A stretch of DNA of 64,000 bases, taken from Ophryocystis elektroscirrha. Taxonomy: Eukaryota > Apicomplexa > Conoidasida > Neogregarinorida > Ophryocystidae. Each line of letters starts with the position of its first letter. The first letter of the stretch is position 1. Both the position numbers and the translations under genes were made by a program. Where the stretch lies: NCBI GenBank assembly GCA_030141585.1, contig JAQIFP010000011.1, positions 34,298 through 98,297 on the forward strand, given 5' to 3'. This document shows positions 23,330 to 38,454 of this stretch, one piece after another. Below the pieces are notes generated by a model. It made no database searches. It was not told the origin of the DNA and worked only from the letters and a program-made list of their open reading frames with translations.

Positions 23330-26300
23330 TTATAGCCATGGCATCCATCCAACGTACATAAGCGAAAGGTTTTTATGACATGTAGCTGCCCATATAAGCT
23401 CTTCTACCTGGCTTTCAACATCAATTCCTGGTTCAGTAACCCACTAAAATATTAGTAATACTAATAACAAGTAATACCTACAGTAGTTATATGGTGATAT
23501 ATTTCATTTAACGTCAATGTTTGATTTTCGTGTTCTCTTAATAAACGCTGAGATCTGAAATTAATTCCTCCGTTTATTTTTTCTTCTATTTCGGATATAA
23601 ATTGACGAGCACGAGCTCCCCCTCCTACATAATCATCCTCTGCTACTTGGTTGTGGGTCATTTTTCCTGAACGGGTCCATTCTATTGACGGATCAAATAC
23701 AAAGCTCTAAATTTAATTATATTGATAATAATATATCCATATGTATAAATTATTATGAACAGAGAAAAACTGCTGATATCTCTCAAATGTTCTCATAAAT
23801 TTATCTCATATAAATTAACGCAAAGAGATATTCAAATAATAATTATGATACAAATAAATATACAATGACTTTTACACATATACTATAATGACTGATTTTA
23901 AAAAAAGTAAATTACCTGTAAAATCGATAAACAGTCGCCTCTATATTGTCTCAATGTAGTCATTGTATCAACGCAAGCAGATAAATATGTTCCATATAAT
24001 CCACCGAACCCTAAGGTGGAAACTAGATTGGGTGTAAGCCTGAATGGAACAATCTAAAAAATAATGTTTAAATACATAAAAAAGTATTACTTCTGGAACG
24101 GGTAAATATAGTCCTTTTCCAAAAAGACAATCGAAGTCAACATGAACAATTTGTCCTGTTTTCATATTTAATAATACATTTTCTCCATGTCGATCTCCAA
24201 GTCCCAAAATAAATCCTAATGCACTCCAAGATGCCAGAGACTCAGAAAAGAGTTTGCGGCAACTGTACCATAAAGGTATAGTGTCCTCAAAATGGTTGAA
24301 AAAAAATCTGTATGAGAGCACTGTGTATATATAACAAATTTACTTATGCAACACTGGTTGGAATACACGTATAAGCATTATATAGTTTTCTTCTAAAGCA
24401 ACTGGGTCTCCTTTAAACCGATTATATCTTGCAATAACCTTCACAAAAATGACTATATGTTTTATTGTTTTATAAAAATGACTAAATATAATTTTTATTC
24501 GTTTAAAGAATATTATAAAAATAAACATTTTATTTATCATTAATTATATATATATATATATATATTTATGTATATATGTATATTTTCATTTTATAAATAT
24601 ACATATGAGCTAAATATAATTTCCGTTACATATGCCATTTTACGTAATAAAAGTTTTACTTTTTTCATTAATGCCATAAGTTTGGTTTGTCCGAATTCGT
24701 TTTCCCACAAATCAAGTACAGCAGCGCGTAGAGTAGTGAGATTAGGTAACCATTCTATCAAACCAGTTACTTCATTTAATGAAATCACAGAATATCGGCA
24801 AAACTAAAAAAAATTATTAAAGAAAATGGACAGATATACCTGTAGCTGACGTTGAGAAGCTTTTTCAAGTTTTTCCAACCAGTTATTTACGTAACCAGCA
24901 ATTTCCATTAAACGCGTATCTTTTCTTAAATCGCCTCTACTCTCTCTTTTAACAAGCCAGTAACGCTCTATCCCGTCACTTCCAAGTAAGGTTAGTCGTT
25001 TGGGACGTTGTTTAGATCGCATTACCAACACAGAATCTCCAACATCAACAATCCACGGTGTCTAATAAACCAACTGCTCTTCAACAAATTAGACCCTTAC
25101 TGTGTCATTTTCGGTATTATTCTCATCATGCAATGCTAAAAAGTCTTTTGCTGTGTCAAGCTGAGATAACAACGGCATCAATACTCGCACAGATCGACGG
25201 TTTGAGCAAGGCTTCAATATGCTACAATATGATGCAAAGAAAACAAATTATAAATTATTTCAATGTATATATAGTAATAGCTATAAGTAAATTCAATATA
25301 AGTTTAATTTATATTATATTACTTAATTTTTATTAAATATAATTAATTATATAAATAAATAATTATATTAATATATAGCAATAATTTAGTTATAAAATTT
25401 TTAATTATTTTTTTTACGTTAGTAGCTGTGGGAAGTTTTGAGCTATGCTAATTTTTTCTCGAAAATCATTTGATTGCTGATTTGAAGAAAGAGAATCACT
25501 AGCTAAAGAAATTAACGCAGATGCAAATGTCGCTGTTCCTTGGACGTGTTTTTCGGCATTAGTATTTTTTATGTCATTTCCAGTGCACGAACGCATATTT
25601 CTTGCCTGAATCATTTTGAATAATTACTATATTAAACATTACAGCTGAAAGTATTAAAGCAGCTACTTCCCGACGGTCTTTTCTTTCAGAGCAAAATAAA
25701 GGACCCAGTTGCCAAGCCATTTGAGCTGGTGTCCATTGCATCAATCTAGCTAATAAGGGTTGAAATACTTTAGGGCCTAATTCTTTGTGCTGACTTCTAG
25801 CAACTAATTGTGCTACACTCAGATACCTGCAAAATCACGTTGTAGTCATATTCAATTCAATTTTAAAAGCTTTCTTATAATAAGTGTATATATGCATACA
25901 TTTATCTAATATTTTACAGTATTTATTTACTAGTAAGTAAGACTGTTGTACACAATAAGTAATAATAATTAATATAAACTCAATAATTAATATATATATA
26001 TATATATATATGTATTTAAATGTGTATTTGAATAAATATATACCAATGTGCGGGTGGAATCCTTTCTAATTTTCCGTGTACTAATACACAAACGTTTTTC
26101 ACAAAACTTTCTTGTATATCAGTTAATGTCTCGTTGAAAGGCATTTGAGGATTTTTATTTGCTATTGCTTTAACAGAGAAATCGCTAAAAAATATGTCAA
26201 CTAACATTTGTAAAAAATGCAACAAATGATCTCTGACACGTCTTGTTGAAGATGAAAACGCTGCAGCTTCCAAATGATGATGTATTGATATTTCAACCAA

Positions 26301-29300
26301 TGTTATAAACGACCATCCTATCACAAAATAAATATGTGAATATATTGTAATAAGAAATGATAAAAAATTAAGTATTTATTTTTAATTTATGTATTCATTT
26401 ATAATCAGTACGTAACATCTACAATTGTGCTTCATATTTTCATAAAGTCATTATTGTAATTAGTAATACATAAAATTACACAATAAATACTTTGCTATAC
26501 TATATATATATATATGTATATATATATGTATGTATATATATGTGTATAAGACTTTGATAAATATTTTATATATTTATATTCGTTATAAAATTAATAAATA
26601 TGATTTTAGCATGCATACCTTGTGGTAATTGAGGCATTTGAAATGTTTGCTTAGAAAAGTCTTCATTTACTTCACGTTTCCTAAAATCACGTATGGAGGT
26701 TTTAGTTGAAGTAACAGATTTTTGAAGTATTTGATGTATTTGCGCGTCCACCAATTCAGCTAAAATTCTATGCGCTTTTTCAGATTGGGGATGTTGTTCT
26801 GTCAACTGAATGATAATGAGATTACTGTCAAAATACTTACTTTCTGAAGTACAAAGAATTTTTCTGAAAATAGATGATGTTGTGCGGCGTTCAAAGATGC
26901 ATACATTGCAGCAGCTTTCCCATCAACATCACAAATCGGTTTCAATACTTCCATTTGCCTCTCCTATAAAAAAAACGAGTGTGATTCAAAGACCTTGCAC
27001 GTTTTTTGAGTCTATTATTAAATTGTAAATATATCACGTTAATTTAAAACTCATAATAAGCAAATAATGTATACATAAACTTAACCGACGTATGATAAAC
27101 ACTTTATATAATAATTAAACACTTTATTTAATAATTAAACGTTTTATATAATAATTAAACATTTTATATAATAATTAAACATTTTATATAATAATTAAAC
27201 ACTTTATTTAATAATTAAACATTTTATATAATAATTAAANNNNNNNNNNNNNNNNNNNNNNNNNNNNNNNNNNNNNNNNNNNNNNNNNNNNNNNNNNNNN
27301 NNNNNNNNNNNNNNNNNNNNNNNNNNNNNNNNNNNNNNNTAATAATTAAACATTTTATATAATAATTAAATATTTTATATAACAATTAAACGTTTTATAT
27401 TTAATAAGAATGTAAACATATTATATATAGCTATGTAAATTACTAGAGGAAGGGATTTTGCTAGCTCGATACGCAGAGTATAAAGCTGAGCACTTGTAAC
27501 GTTTTCATCTTTTTCAGCTAAAGTCAATAAGTCAAATAATTGTAGTTGTCCAGGTAGAAAGAAATCCTGGAAATTTTTAGGTTGCATAAATTTACGAAAT
27601 AACCTATTGATAAATATATTGAAGAGAGTAAAAGTTACTTTGATAAACGCAATGTACACTCTAAAAGAGCTGGTATAACTTTAAGTTCTTCCATAAGTAG
27701 CTTAAAGCTAGTCAGTAAATCCCATAAAACTTCTGAGGAAGGCATGGATGAATCTATTCTGTGAAGATAAGCCGAAAATTGTGAAGTTCCTTGATCAATT
27801 ATAGAGCGCAAATCGGCAACTAATTGCAAAGGCACCATTTGCCTGTATGAACGAGCATATGATTCACCAGCTGTAGATGCTAATGACCATAAAGCAACTT
27901 TTTCCGACAAATTTAGACGTTTTATAGCTAATTCTGGTTTCTGCTGATGCAAAGCTGACACTACACCACTAGATAAAATATTTGTAACTTCACTAGAATC
28001 CCATAACATTACATAGCGTTTCAGATCCTTGTAAGATGGTAATATTTGTTCCATAGACGGAAAATATATTTGAGGTTGAATATTTGTTTGTCTGTCGGTT
28101 ATTATATGTTTACTTATAGAAGAAGATTCATCCACTAAATTAGATGACGCTATTTTGTCTTTGACACTATTTAATAATAATGGGGATGTCATCATAGATG
28201 TGTCATTACTGTTTGCATAACTATTGTTATTGTCAAATTTATCAATAAAACTAGAATTCCATTGTTGCAATGACTCATAATTTGTATTTGCTGTAAGTTT
28301 GCACTCATTCATCCATACTCTTTCTAATAGTTGAGTTACCGTCTCAAGTTCTGTCCAATACCCCGTGTACCATAGTACCCTTTGTAACAAAGGTAAAGCG
28401 ACTGCTCTAACTTCCATAGATGCTGAAGAATAGCACAGTAAAAAGTCTCCATATGCACTAGCTCTTAAATAAGATTTCAGAGCTTTATATACCAAATCTT
28501 GTTGCCTATCCTTGACGTATTTGGAAAATCTAAGATACTCTAGTGCGGCAGCTTTATACTGTCCTTGTGATTGTAATTCTAGAGCAATTTTTTCAGTGTA
28601 AGCTGTGTGCTCTACTGGTAATGAATGGTAACAGCCACGTATATTATCCCAGTTCTGCAAACCACGATAAGCGTTAACATATTCTTCAATAAATTCGTAG
28701 ACAGATGGCTTATCACTTTGATTATTTCCCATTAATTGTTCAAAACCTGGAGGTTTTATAGAAAACTGTATTTCCAAGTAGTATAAAGACCTATTGAAAG
28801 CTTATAAGAACTCTGTTTTATGTAAATCTATATACCCGTATATGTATCTTTAAGAGATACATAACATTAATGTAATACATTTATTAAATAATATATGTAA
28901 AAATTTTTTTATTACATTAATTAAACTTTTTAATTAATTAATAATGCAATTATTAGCTAGTTCTTATGTTTCAAAACTAATACAGTTTATGTACTCAAAT
29001 AGTTATATAAAATTGGTCATATTCTCAAATATATCATAAAATAATTCGCATTAAAGCTTCAATATATATACAAAATGTAAGCAGTATTAAATAAATAATC
29101 TTGAAGATAATTTTATAATAATACACGTTTATATATACCTAGAAAAGCTGCCACAATTTGATGCAGCGGATACCGCGCTGCGGGAAGTTACTAGTTTCAA
29201 AAATGTTTGAAAAGTTGTCCATGATGCTTTAGACAAAGATAAACTAAGACATTGTCTAATGTGTAGATCGGTTTTACTTTGCATTTGCAAAGTAGGCAAA

Positions 29301-32300
29301 CTTTGCCCATCTGCGTTCAAATACACGCTTAATAAAGCTTGCAACATATCCAAAGCCTTAAATGTAAAATAGCATATTGATGTATTACCTCAAATATAAC
29401 TTGGCATGTTCTATGTGGGCCAAATAACAAGAAGTTGTGGTTAGTTTCCCCTGATGTAATGACTTTATTTGCTTCTTCAAATATGTATTCTATTTTTTGT
29501 GCAGTTAGTTCTGCTACATGATTTTTTTTATCGGAAGAATTAGAACTAGAAGAAACGGATGAAGACGAGAATGTAGATAATAATAATCTTGGCAGTAAAA
29601 ACCGCAATATATTAGGGGAATGTGCTGCGAATTGTAAACCACATTTTTTGAATACATCTGCATCAGCTGAGTTTAAACTTTCCATTAACTCCCTACATTC
29701 CATAAAAATTATGTAACATCAACAAAACGTATGTAAGCAAAAATTCTTGAGGATAGACACCAAAGAAGTGTCTCTTTTTATAATACACAATCTATTTAAT
29801 CGTTGATATATACACAACATTTATTAATTATAATTTTAATTAAAACTTATAATAATATCTATTTATAATTTAATATATTATAAATAAAAACATCACTATT
29901 GTTTTTTATTTAACAAATGCGTTATTATGTTTATGTGTAATGAAGCTTGAAAATTTTTATTTTTATGAAGTTTAATTGAAGAATATAAAGTTTGTTGAGT
30001 AACAATATAAGCAATCTTACTGGCATAGTTTTTGCAATAAATCTTCTGACATATGGGGTACCCCACTTATAACGTAATGGAATGATTTTAGAGACCGGGA
30101 TAAACTTTTAGTTTGTTCAGAAAATAAATCATCCAGCTTTAAAGATGCTCCTGTTTTATCGTGATGTGAGCATTGCATGTTTTCTTGAGCAGCTAAGTAA
30201 TTAAGCAGTTCTTGGCAGCAAAACAGACTCAACCGGTTGTGTATGTTCGGATAAAACAGTTGCTCTACGGCTCTTAGTGCAAAAAAATGACTACAGCTGT
30301 CCCACCATGGAAAGTTTCGGTGACGGTTAGACGACACAGGAGCGTCTAAAGAATTAGTCTTCATAGCCGATACACCTAAAAGTGATGGTTGCGGTGCACC
30401 AAATAATCCTAGTAAAATCCCAACACGCCGCAATATTCTCTTTGTCACAACAAATGCTTCTTGATGTCGATGAACGGTAAGCATGGTTAAACAGCTGCGA
30501 ATCACCGCTGCCGTTTGAGCTGCTGTAGCTCTAGATTTTATTTGAAACTCTAATATGGAATTGAAGTTGAAGTATGTATATATAAGATGCAATGCCTTAA
30601 GACATGCTACTTTCGATCCAGTATTGACTTCATCTGATAATAGAACTACACCAGTTTTAGTAAATAATTGCCTGCATATTCTTGTTTTTTCTGCTTCTGT
30701 AAAATTGTTGACATTGGTGGAATCACGGAAGGGATTTTCTACCCATTCAGCATCCCATGGAGTTGGGATGTCAGCTGGTAAACATTTTCGCTTATATGGA
30801 ATACGTATAAAGACTTCACAAAAAGCTGATAAAATGTATCTGCTTCCAAAAGGAACCGGTTCGTTTTCTACAGCTCTAGTTGACTCAAATAGTTGAATTA
30901 AGGTTGTATCAATTGGTTTAAGAATTTTAGGAATTACTTCAGTGTATGTTCTATGCAATGAGTCTTTGTTTTCTTCTAAAATAAACTTCAGTATATAATT
31001 GCGAAGCTGTATTATTTTGAGCAGTATAACTGGTGCAAACGGGTAAAGTGCCACAGGAGATACATTAAATATTATCAAGTCCCAATTACGAAACATTCCA
31101 ATCGGAGCATGTTGCGATGCTACCTCTGCCAAGGACGTAAGTATCGTGACTACCTAATATACATAAAACTAATTAAACACCTTATTATAATAATTGATTA
31201 TAATAATTAATTAATTATATTAATTAATTATATTGAAAAATATAATTTAGTATATTACCAATGCTATATGTTTTTCTAAAGGAGAAACGCTATTTTTTCC
31301 TAATGTGTCTTCTTCGTCTACGTCTTCATATATTATACCACGTGTCAATAAAGTGAGATATAACTGTGCAACCCTACAATTTTTTATGTATATTTAAAGA
31401 TTGAGTGACGTTCATTAAATTATGATAAATTAATAAGCAAAAATGAACAGAAAATACTGCTAAAAGCTAAAAACTATACTTACTTGCAAAATCTCCAGCT
31501 CAAGCAACTTTCTTCCATCATTTTACCTTTAACACACCTAAATAATTTTTGTGTTCGTGTAGTGACTCCATAGCTTGCGAGAGAATCATCTTCTGGCAAG
31601 AGTGCGCTAAATTGATCAGTAGATCTGTAAGCTTTAGATGCTATAGAATCTACCAGAAAAGCCTTGGCTAAGTAACTTTGTGGTCCTGAATGAAATCAAT
31701 AGATAATTTATTTATTCTATTACATGTCATATTAATTATGATAATACGTTTATTAGATATTCTGTCGTTTATTTAAATTTTAACATCAATATATAATGAA
31801 CAAACTGTAAAAATGTGTTATATTGCATTACTATGAATACAGTTAACCGATATAAAATATATCCATATAGTATATATGTATTTTTCTGTTTATTAATCTT
31901 ACCCATATCAGAAGATTGGCTGTTAGGAGACGTCCATAAGCAACGCAACATTTCCATAAGTTGCAAAAAACGCTCTTTTGGCAAACATCGGTTTTTGTTG
32001 TTTCCGTCGCTATTTAGTGTTTGCTGTATTGTTTCAATACGCTGTAAAAACAAACCAAACACTTTTCCAGGAGGGCATCGAGATTCAAAATCTTTCACTA
32101 TTGTAAAATCCCACATTTCTCTAAGTAATAACAAAACTTTACTGGATTCTTGTAATGCTTTTTCAGATCTTTCGACATCAGTTTCTACAAGTTTTGCAAT
32201 CCCTGATCCCCCATCCAGTGATAGGCATTTTGCTACAAAACCCGATTGCCTCAAATATCGGGTAACAAAAGCCCAAGCTTCTTGCAACTTTAATGGAGAA

Positions 32301-32476
32301 AACATGCCAGTTTCTACATCTTTCGTTGTCCATATGTTACAGCACACTGGTAAAGCCAGTCTAGGTACAGCATGAGCAAGCCATGTACCACAGTTAGCTA
32401 CAACAAAAAGACCTCGGTACTCTTCAGATATTAAAGGACCTAAAAAACAAATTATTACACTTATTAAATAAAAGAA

Positions 32477-32507
<31 letters not shown>

Positions 32508-35500
32508 TATTGCATTTTATATATTAATTTAATAAATGTACCAGTATATTAATTCACTGATAAAATAAATATATTTAACATTATGAATTATCTTATGGCT
32601 AAAAATATAATTTATTATGTAAATTACCTATAACCTTGGAAATATGATGTGCTGTTCTGCGTCCCGAAAAATGATACGCAGCCCTAGCTAATTGTTCCTC
32701 TAACAATGGGGATAGTGAAGACTTTAGTGTAACTGGAGGAGATTTTGAAGCAGATTTAGGAGGTAAATTTTCAAGAAAGCCATACCACCATAAAATAAGA
32801 CGTAAATGCTGTTGGAGCTCTTGAGTTTGCATAGTTGATGGAGAAGCTAGTAAAGCCAAAACAGAGCGCAAATCTAATAATGACAATAAAAAAGGAAACG
32901 AAGCCAATCCTAATTCTTGTGCAGCACGGGTACACTCATCTATTAATATAGCTAATAGTACATTGCAGAAATTTTTATTTTCCTTGGCCACACTAGGCGC
33001 CAAAATGCGCCTAATAATAGTTTCAGTTTGTACGACTAAAGATGATACTCCTAAAGGCGTTAGTCCACGAAATAAAAATCCTTGCATACTGCTATGTGGT
33101 ATCCAAGAATAGCAATGGTCAACAAAAAAGTTTAATTGATCATTTGCTGATCTTGTATTAATTGCGGTATTTTTATTGATTTTAATGTCATAATATAGAA
33201 AATTGTTATCCCGGTTTGGTGCATCACCTTTTTCAATTCCATCTATATCTATTACACTTTCATCTGACGGAAGCAGAGAATATTTACTGCTTGGTTTTTG
33301 CAGCTTAATAAACTTTATATGAAAATCAGTCATGAAATGCTTATCAAACTGATGATTTTCCTCTTCGTTAGATGAGGTTCTTTTTATGGATGAATTACTT
33401 GGTCTCTGTAGTTCAGGTGTAACAATGCGAACTTTTTCCTGTGGTGTTTGTACTTGATTATTATTTGTGTTATTTAAGACATGTTTCGGTGAAGATATAA
33501 GACTTAATTCCGCTGTATTCCAAGGACAAAATGAAGTTTTACATGCGTTTTGAACTATTTGTATACCATGCTCAAGAGGCCCTAGCCACATACACTCCAT
33601 GGAAAAATCTTCTAAGGCTTGTCGTAAATTGGATGCTTCTTGCAACAAATCATCAAAAGTAGAAGATCCTATTTGAAAAGAAGATGTTATACGTAAGCCT
33701 TGTTTATATGAATAAGGAGTACAGAGCAGTACTTTCAAACGGTCTACTAAAAACCTTAAAGCGATAAGTGTGGGAGACTGAAGATCTAAAGGGTATAAAC
33801 AATTTTGTGGTAAAGTTTTAGTGTAGAAAAAAAGAGACGCTGGTACTATATTGTAATTGTTGTTAATAACATGAGACGGCAAATGATATAACTCATCATC
33901 CATAATATCCTTAGGATCGTTTTGACTGTTTAAGCTACATAACTGTGTATTCGGATTGAAAGTCATCAAAAAAGATCCTTCTTCTATACCCTTGTATATA
34001 TGCAACATAGCTGTTGGAACATTCAAAAGCTCTACACATATTTCAAAAGATTCTAGTATTAACAGTAATAAATCACGTCCTTGTATTAATGGTATTTGTG
34101 GATTAAGGCCAGCCAGATATAAAAGATCACTACTAGATTCTGGATTTAACGTAAAAGTAGGCAAGAATAAGCCAAACAAAGCTAAAAAGTTGTCCGGCTG
34201 AATATCTTTGGTGAGTACATAATGTATAACTTTCAGTAACTTTTCCTTATTGTTGATTATTTTTGATAATACTAGCATTGCTATGAATTCAGCGTATATT
34301 ATATGGACCTTTTCGTTGTTAATTTGCAAGGCTTCTGAATTGTCTATATTTAAAAACATGTTTAACAAAGGAACAAGATTATCTTCTAACTGTATAGTTA
34401 CAGCAGTATTATTACGAATTATTGGGTTGAAAGGATGTAACCCTCTCAAAAGTAAGAATAATTGGAATGTTGGAGGAATTCTTTCAATTCTTCGACGTAT
34501 TTTAAATCTAAATGCGTTGTTATTAAAAGAAATATCATCTTTCCAACATAATAAATTAACGCTAACAAACTGGTTCAAACATTTACAACATAGTCCACTG
34601 AAAAGATTCCGCCAATACAAAGACTGTTTTTCTTGTAATCCGTGTATATGCACTTGATTTGTACATTTCAAACTATTAGAAATATAATTACGAAATGGCC
34701 CCCCTATAACATTCGCTTGTGGTGTATTGTTACATTCACATGTAGTGAATGTATAGGGTTGTGTATATAATCTCGACGACCAAGTTTGTATATTGCGATT
34801 GTAACTTGAGGTTGTTATTTTACGTTCACAGTTAGCTTTTTCAAAAGACATATATATTGGCAAAGCATTGCAATTGACGCGTGGCCGGCTCCATGCGCAG
34901 GAACTACCATTAGAAGGCTGAGTTATGGAAGAACATGGGGAAAATTTATTATCGTACACTTTATTACTGGATTTTGGTTTACTGGTATTCTGGTCAACAT
35001 TTTTTGGTTTATCTGTGTTTATTGATCGACGCTTTGAAAATGGATGATCATTATATAGCGTAGGTCTGCGACGGACTACACGATTATTACAGTCTGGATT
35101 ATCTGTTGTGTTACTACTACTTGAAAGTTCTGATGCACTTACATCTGTGTTGTATTGTCTTCTCTCAACACTTTTTCCGCGCTTTATATTATTTGAAGGT
35201 GAACGTGTTGTGATTAATTGTTTGTAATACGGGGCAGACATGGATGCAGATTGTTGTAATATTACGTCAGGTTCTTCAGATGGTATATATGGTAACGCTG
35301 GCAACGGACATGCAAAATATTTACTTTTATTTCCTAGCAATAACAAATTTAAGAAACAGCAATAATTTAGACATAAGCACTGTAAACTTATGGGGCATAT
35401 ATTCACATCTTGAAGAATAAATAATATCTTGTTTTGTATATTTTCGTATAAAGAGTGACGTGATATTTTATCAAATATTATAGATAGTATTAAATTAGGG

Positions 35501-38454
35501 TCTAGTTTAGTATTTACATAGCTTTCATCCATAGTGAAATCACGCCAAATATCGTTTTCAATTACGTAATCGCATAGCTTCATTAAATCTAATATACTCT
35601 TTACGTACATAAAATATACTTACATGTAAATATAGCTGTTAAAAAGGGTATTACTCCTTCTCCAACAATTAAACGGGCTAGACAAGCGTTGCTATGAGCA
35701 AACTGTTTGTATATCTATAAAACTCTTAATACTTTGTTACTTTATTACTTGTACTATATTTTCTATTCCACCTAGAAAATCTGCACAGCTACATGACGGC
35801 GCTTGATGAAAGTTATGAATGGCTGTATTTGCTGAGTGAGTACATAGAGCTATTAAGACTTTAATAAGAACGATTAACTCTAAACGGTGTTCCACATCAA
35901 ATTTTTCAGAGCTCTGTAATTTAATTTATACATATATCACAGATTCGTAAAATTAAAATATTGAATAATCCGTATCTTATATATACTAACAATAATTTAT
36001 GTATACACTAAAAGAAAACAAATGATAAGTATTTATATAAACGAACTTTGCATTTATACATATATATATATATATATTTATATATTTATATATACATATA
36101 TAGATAGATATATGTTTAAATGGGTTTCTGAGTATTCAATTATAAGACTATAAGTTTAAGAACAAAAACTTTTTTAAAGACCTATTTGTAAAAATTATTA
36201 CCTTTTGAGAAATAAATGTTATCAAGCTCAATATGTGAGAAATGTACTGAGACGCAATATCGACTGGAACTTCACGTTTGTGTATTATAAGTAATAATGT
36301 AGTGAATATATATAATCTCGAACTGTAAGAATTATCAGACTGAAATGTTGGAAGTTTGACTAGCGCGAGTTGAAGAAACAAATTTAAAACGTTGGATTTT
36401 TTTGAGAGTGTCACTGGAGTATCTGATAGAATTATGGCTCGCGCTAAAAGAGAGATAATCATAAACTGGTTTGAATTAATAGCTTGTGAAGCTATGTTGA
36501 CGAATTTCTCCACATACGTTGGTCCACATGCCGCTAAAAAGGGGGCTATATGAAATAAAAGAGTTGTGTTTTCGTGGACCACAACTTCTTTTAAAAAATG
36601 CTGGGGATCAATGAAGCATGGTTCTGAGATTGTTAGCGCAGTTAAGTCCGTTAAGTGACAAAAAATCTCTGCTAATACTGCAATGCAAGGATTCGAATCA
36701 TTGATGTCGGAAACCCATGGAGAAGTGACCTAAAAATAAAATTAATTTACAAATACTCGAATAATAAACACATCAATTGTATAACTTATATTCATACAGG
36801 ATCAGTAGTAATAAGAGAAGGCATATATTTATCACAAAGGCGAAACAAGAAATCAGGAAAACTTTCTAAAATAGTATTATCTAATTGTGCTGAATGTTTC
36901 TCGACCATTCCTTGAAGTAGCTCATATTGTCTTCTTCTCATGGCTTCAACTTTTTGAAGACCTTCTGGCAACTGATTATTTGACATATTTCTAAAAGCTA
37001 ATTGATTTTCTTTAATATGAGATCCCAATTTTTGTAATAAGCATTTGAATCTAAAACACAAAAAATTATAATTAATTAAAAATTGAATAAGCAATCAAGA
37101 CACATAACAATTAGAAAATTATTTTAAAGCAAATAAATATACTATATAAATATCAATAATATAAATTGACTGTATACCGTCTACGAAGCAATCCGTCAAA
37201 CTCGCTTGCTTTTTCTGTAAGGATAAAAAATCCTCGTAAGTGTTCAACTAATCTTCCTGTGGCTAAACTAATTTCAAGCATTTTTGAACTAAATGTATTA
37301 TTTTCAAATGTACAAGGAGCGTCTGTGACTTTTGATACTAGTACAGCTAGTAAATCTATGGCAGGACCGATAGCTTGAGATATATACTTTGGAGATACTG
37401 TTCGTGTGATGAGGGCAAATAAACATCGAATTAACTGTGCAGGAGGTTGGTTTGTTAAAAGAATAGGAGGCCAATGTCTGTATATTTAAAATAAAAAGAA
37501 ACACAAAATTACTCTGAGTACTGTTCTTGGTGAAACCTTTTTGAGCTTGAGGGAGATGAGGGATTAAAATTGCCTTGGACAGCAGCATCCATGTTACTAT
37601 TATTATAAGAATCTTGACACACATATGACAGCAACGCTTGTCTCAATAAAGGAAACAAAACAAATGTTTTGTTCCCTGAATTTACTTGTACAATACACGC
37701 GCTGATAGCTAAAGATACAATATTAATCAATTGACAAAACAAAACAAGATAGTTGAACAATTATTTAGCAAACATTCTATATCATGTATACATTTATATA
37801 TACGTATGAGCCAATATATTGTTACTTTACAAATAAATGTATCAATACATATTCTCATTATCATTTTTGTCTATCTCTATTCATGTTAAGATATGTTACT
37901 ACGTTTTAATATAAATTATTTGAACAAAATGTGTTTATAGAGTTCTTCTTACAAATTTATACGGATGCTATGTCATTAATTAAATTATGATTTGTGGTTT
38001 ACTTACGGGTAAAACTATATATTAATTCTTCAGTAAAAACTGAGCGGACGTTGGGTTCTTGTGAATCTGCAGTAAACTTTTGCAATTTAGAGATGAGTTG
38101 TAGTAGTTCAGCAACACAGTCAACCCACAGGTTTAGTGCTTCGCCATTATTTCTGAGTAAGACGTCCATAAAACCTCTATTCAGAGGAAAAGCCAAGAAC
38201 TGATAAAAGAGGTCTGCAATAGATGCAGCGGGATATGCAACAGGAGGGAGTATATTTTGCGAGTTTTGATGTAACAAAGCTCGCATAGACCGAAGCCTGG
38301 TAGCAAGAGTATGACTTTGTAAACTTTCTGCGCTGAATAATACATCCGCTAATAACTCTGGTCCAGTAGCTGTGTCGGATGCGTCACTTCGTATAATCGT
38401 TCCAATTCTAGGATACTGGTATTTATGATGAAGGAACGCTGCATAAGTCACCAT
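23330..38454 (-). CDS. ATR: ATR-family PI3K-related protein kinase, giant (about 3,660 aa, about 29 exons)
   Basis: DNA-damage and replication-stress checkpoint kinase by family. Exons run from ATG at 38454 (MVTYAAF) to TAA at 23330. Major exons are 38454-38009, 37708-37513, 37477-37178, 37050-36798, 36729-36202, 35588-32628 (2,961 nt), 32439-31903, 31153-30021, about 28793-27639 and about 20 smaller ones. The N-terminal roughly 2,500 residues look like HEAT-type helices, with a UME-like part around 29.1-29.7 kb and a FAT domain around 24.9-28.8 kb. The kinase has QRPKRLTLLGSDG (P-loop region), catalytic loop GLGDRHGENVL, metal loop HVDFDCLFGKG, and VPFRLTPNL. HVDF with CLF..KG is the ATR signature rather than TOR (HIDFGDCF) or SMG1 (HIDY). 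The FATC ends MYVGWMPWL, like plant ATR. Length exceeds human ATR (2,644) by about 1,000 residues. One intron contains an assembly gap, so a missed exon is possible. Confidence 0.88.
27105..27395. repeat. Intronic 20-bp minisatellite (aataattaaacattttatat) with assembly gap
   Basis: At least seven near-perfect copies flank a 100 N run inside an intron of the ATR-like gene. Variants differ at single positions (cattt/cactt/cgttt). Confidence 0.92.
27240..27339. other. Assembly gap (100 N)
   Basis: Fixed-size N run in the middle of the 20-bp minisatellite. The array is probably collapsed in the assembly. Confidence 1.

Noticed and set aside
30555..30896. Plus-strand 113-codon open frame
   Set aside because: Antisense to a coding ATR exon; no ATG-supported or spliced model on the plus strand.
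33956..34657. Plus-strand open frames of 81 and 135 codons
   Set aside because: Antisense shadows of the long ATR exon 35588-32628, which has family-consistent phase on the minus strand.
23330..38454. TOR, SMG1 or DNA-PKcs identity for the large PIKK
   Set aside because: Catalytic and metal loops read GLGDRHGEN and HVDFDCLFGKG, and FATC ends YVGWMPWL, which fit ATR; TOR has HIDFGDCF and SMG1 has HIDY with a large insert before FATC.
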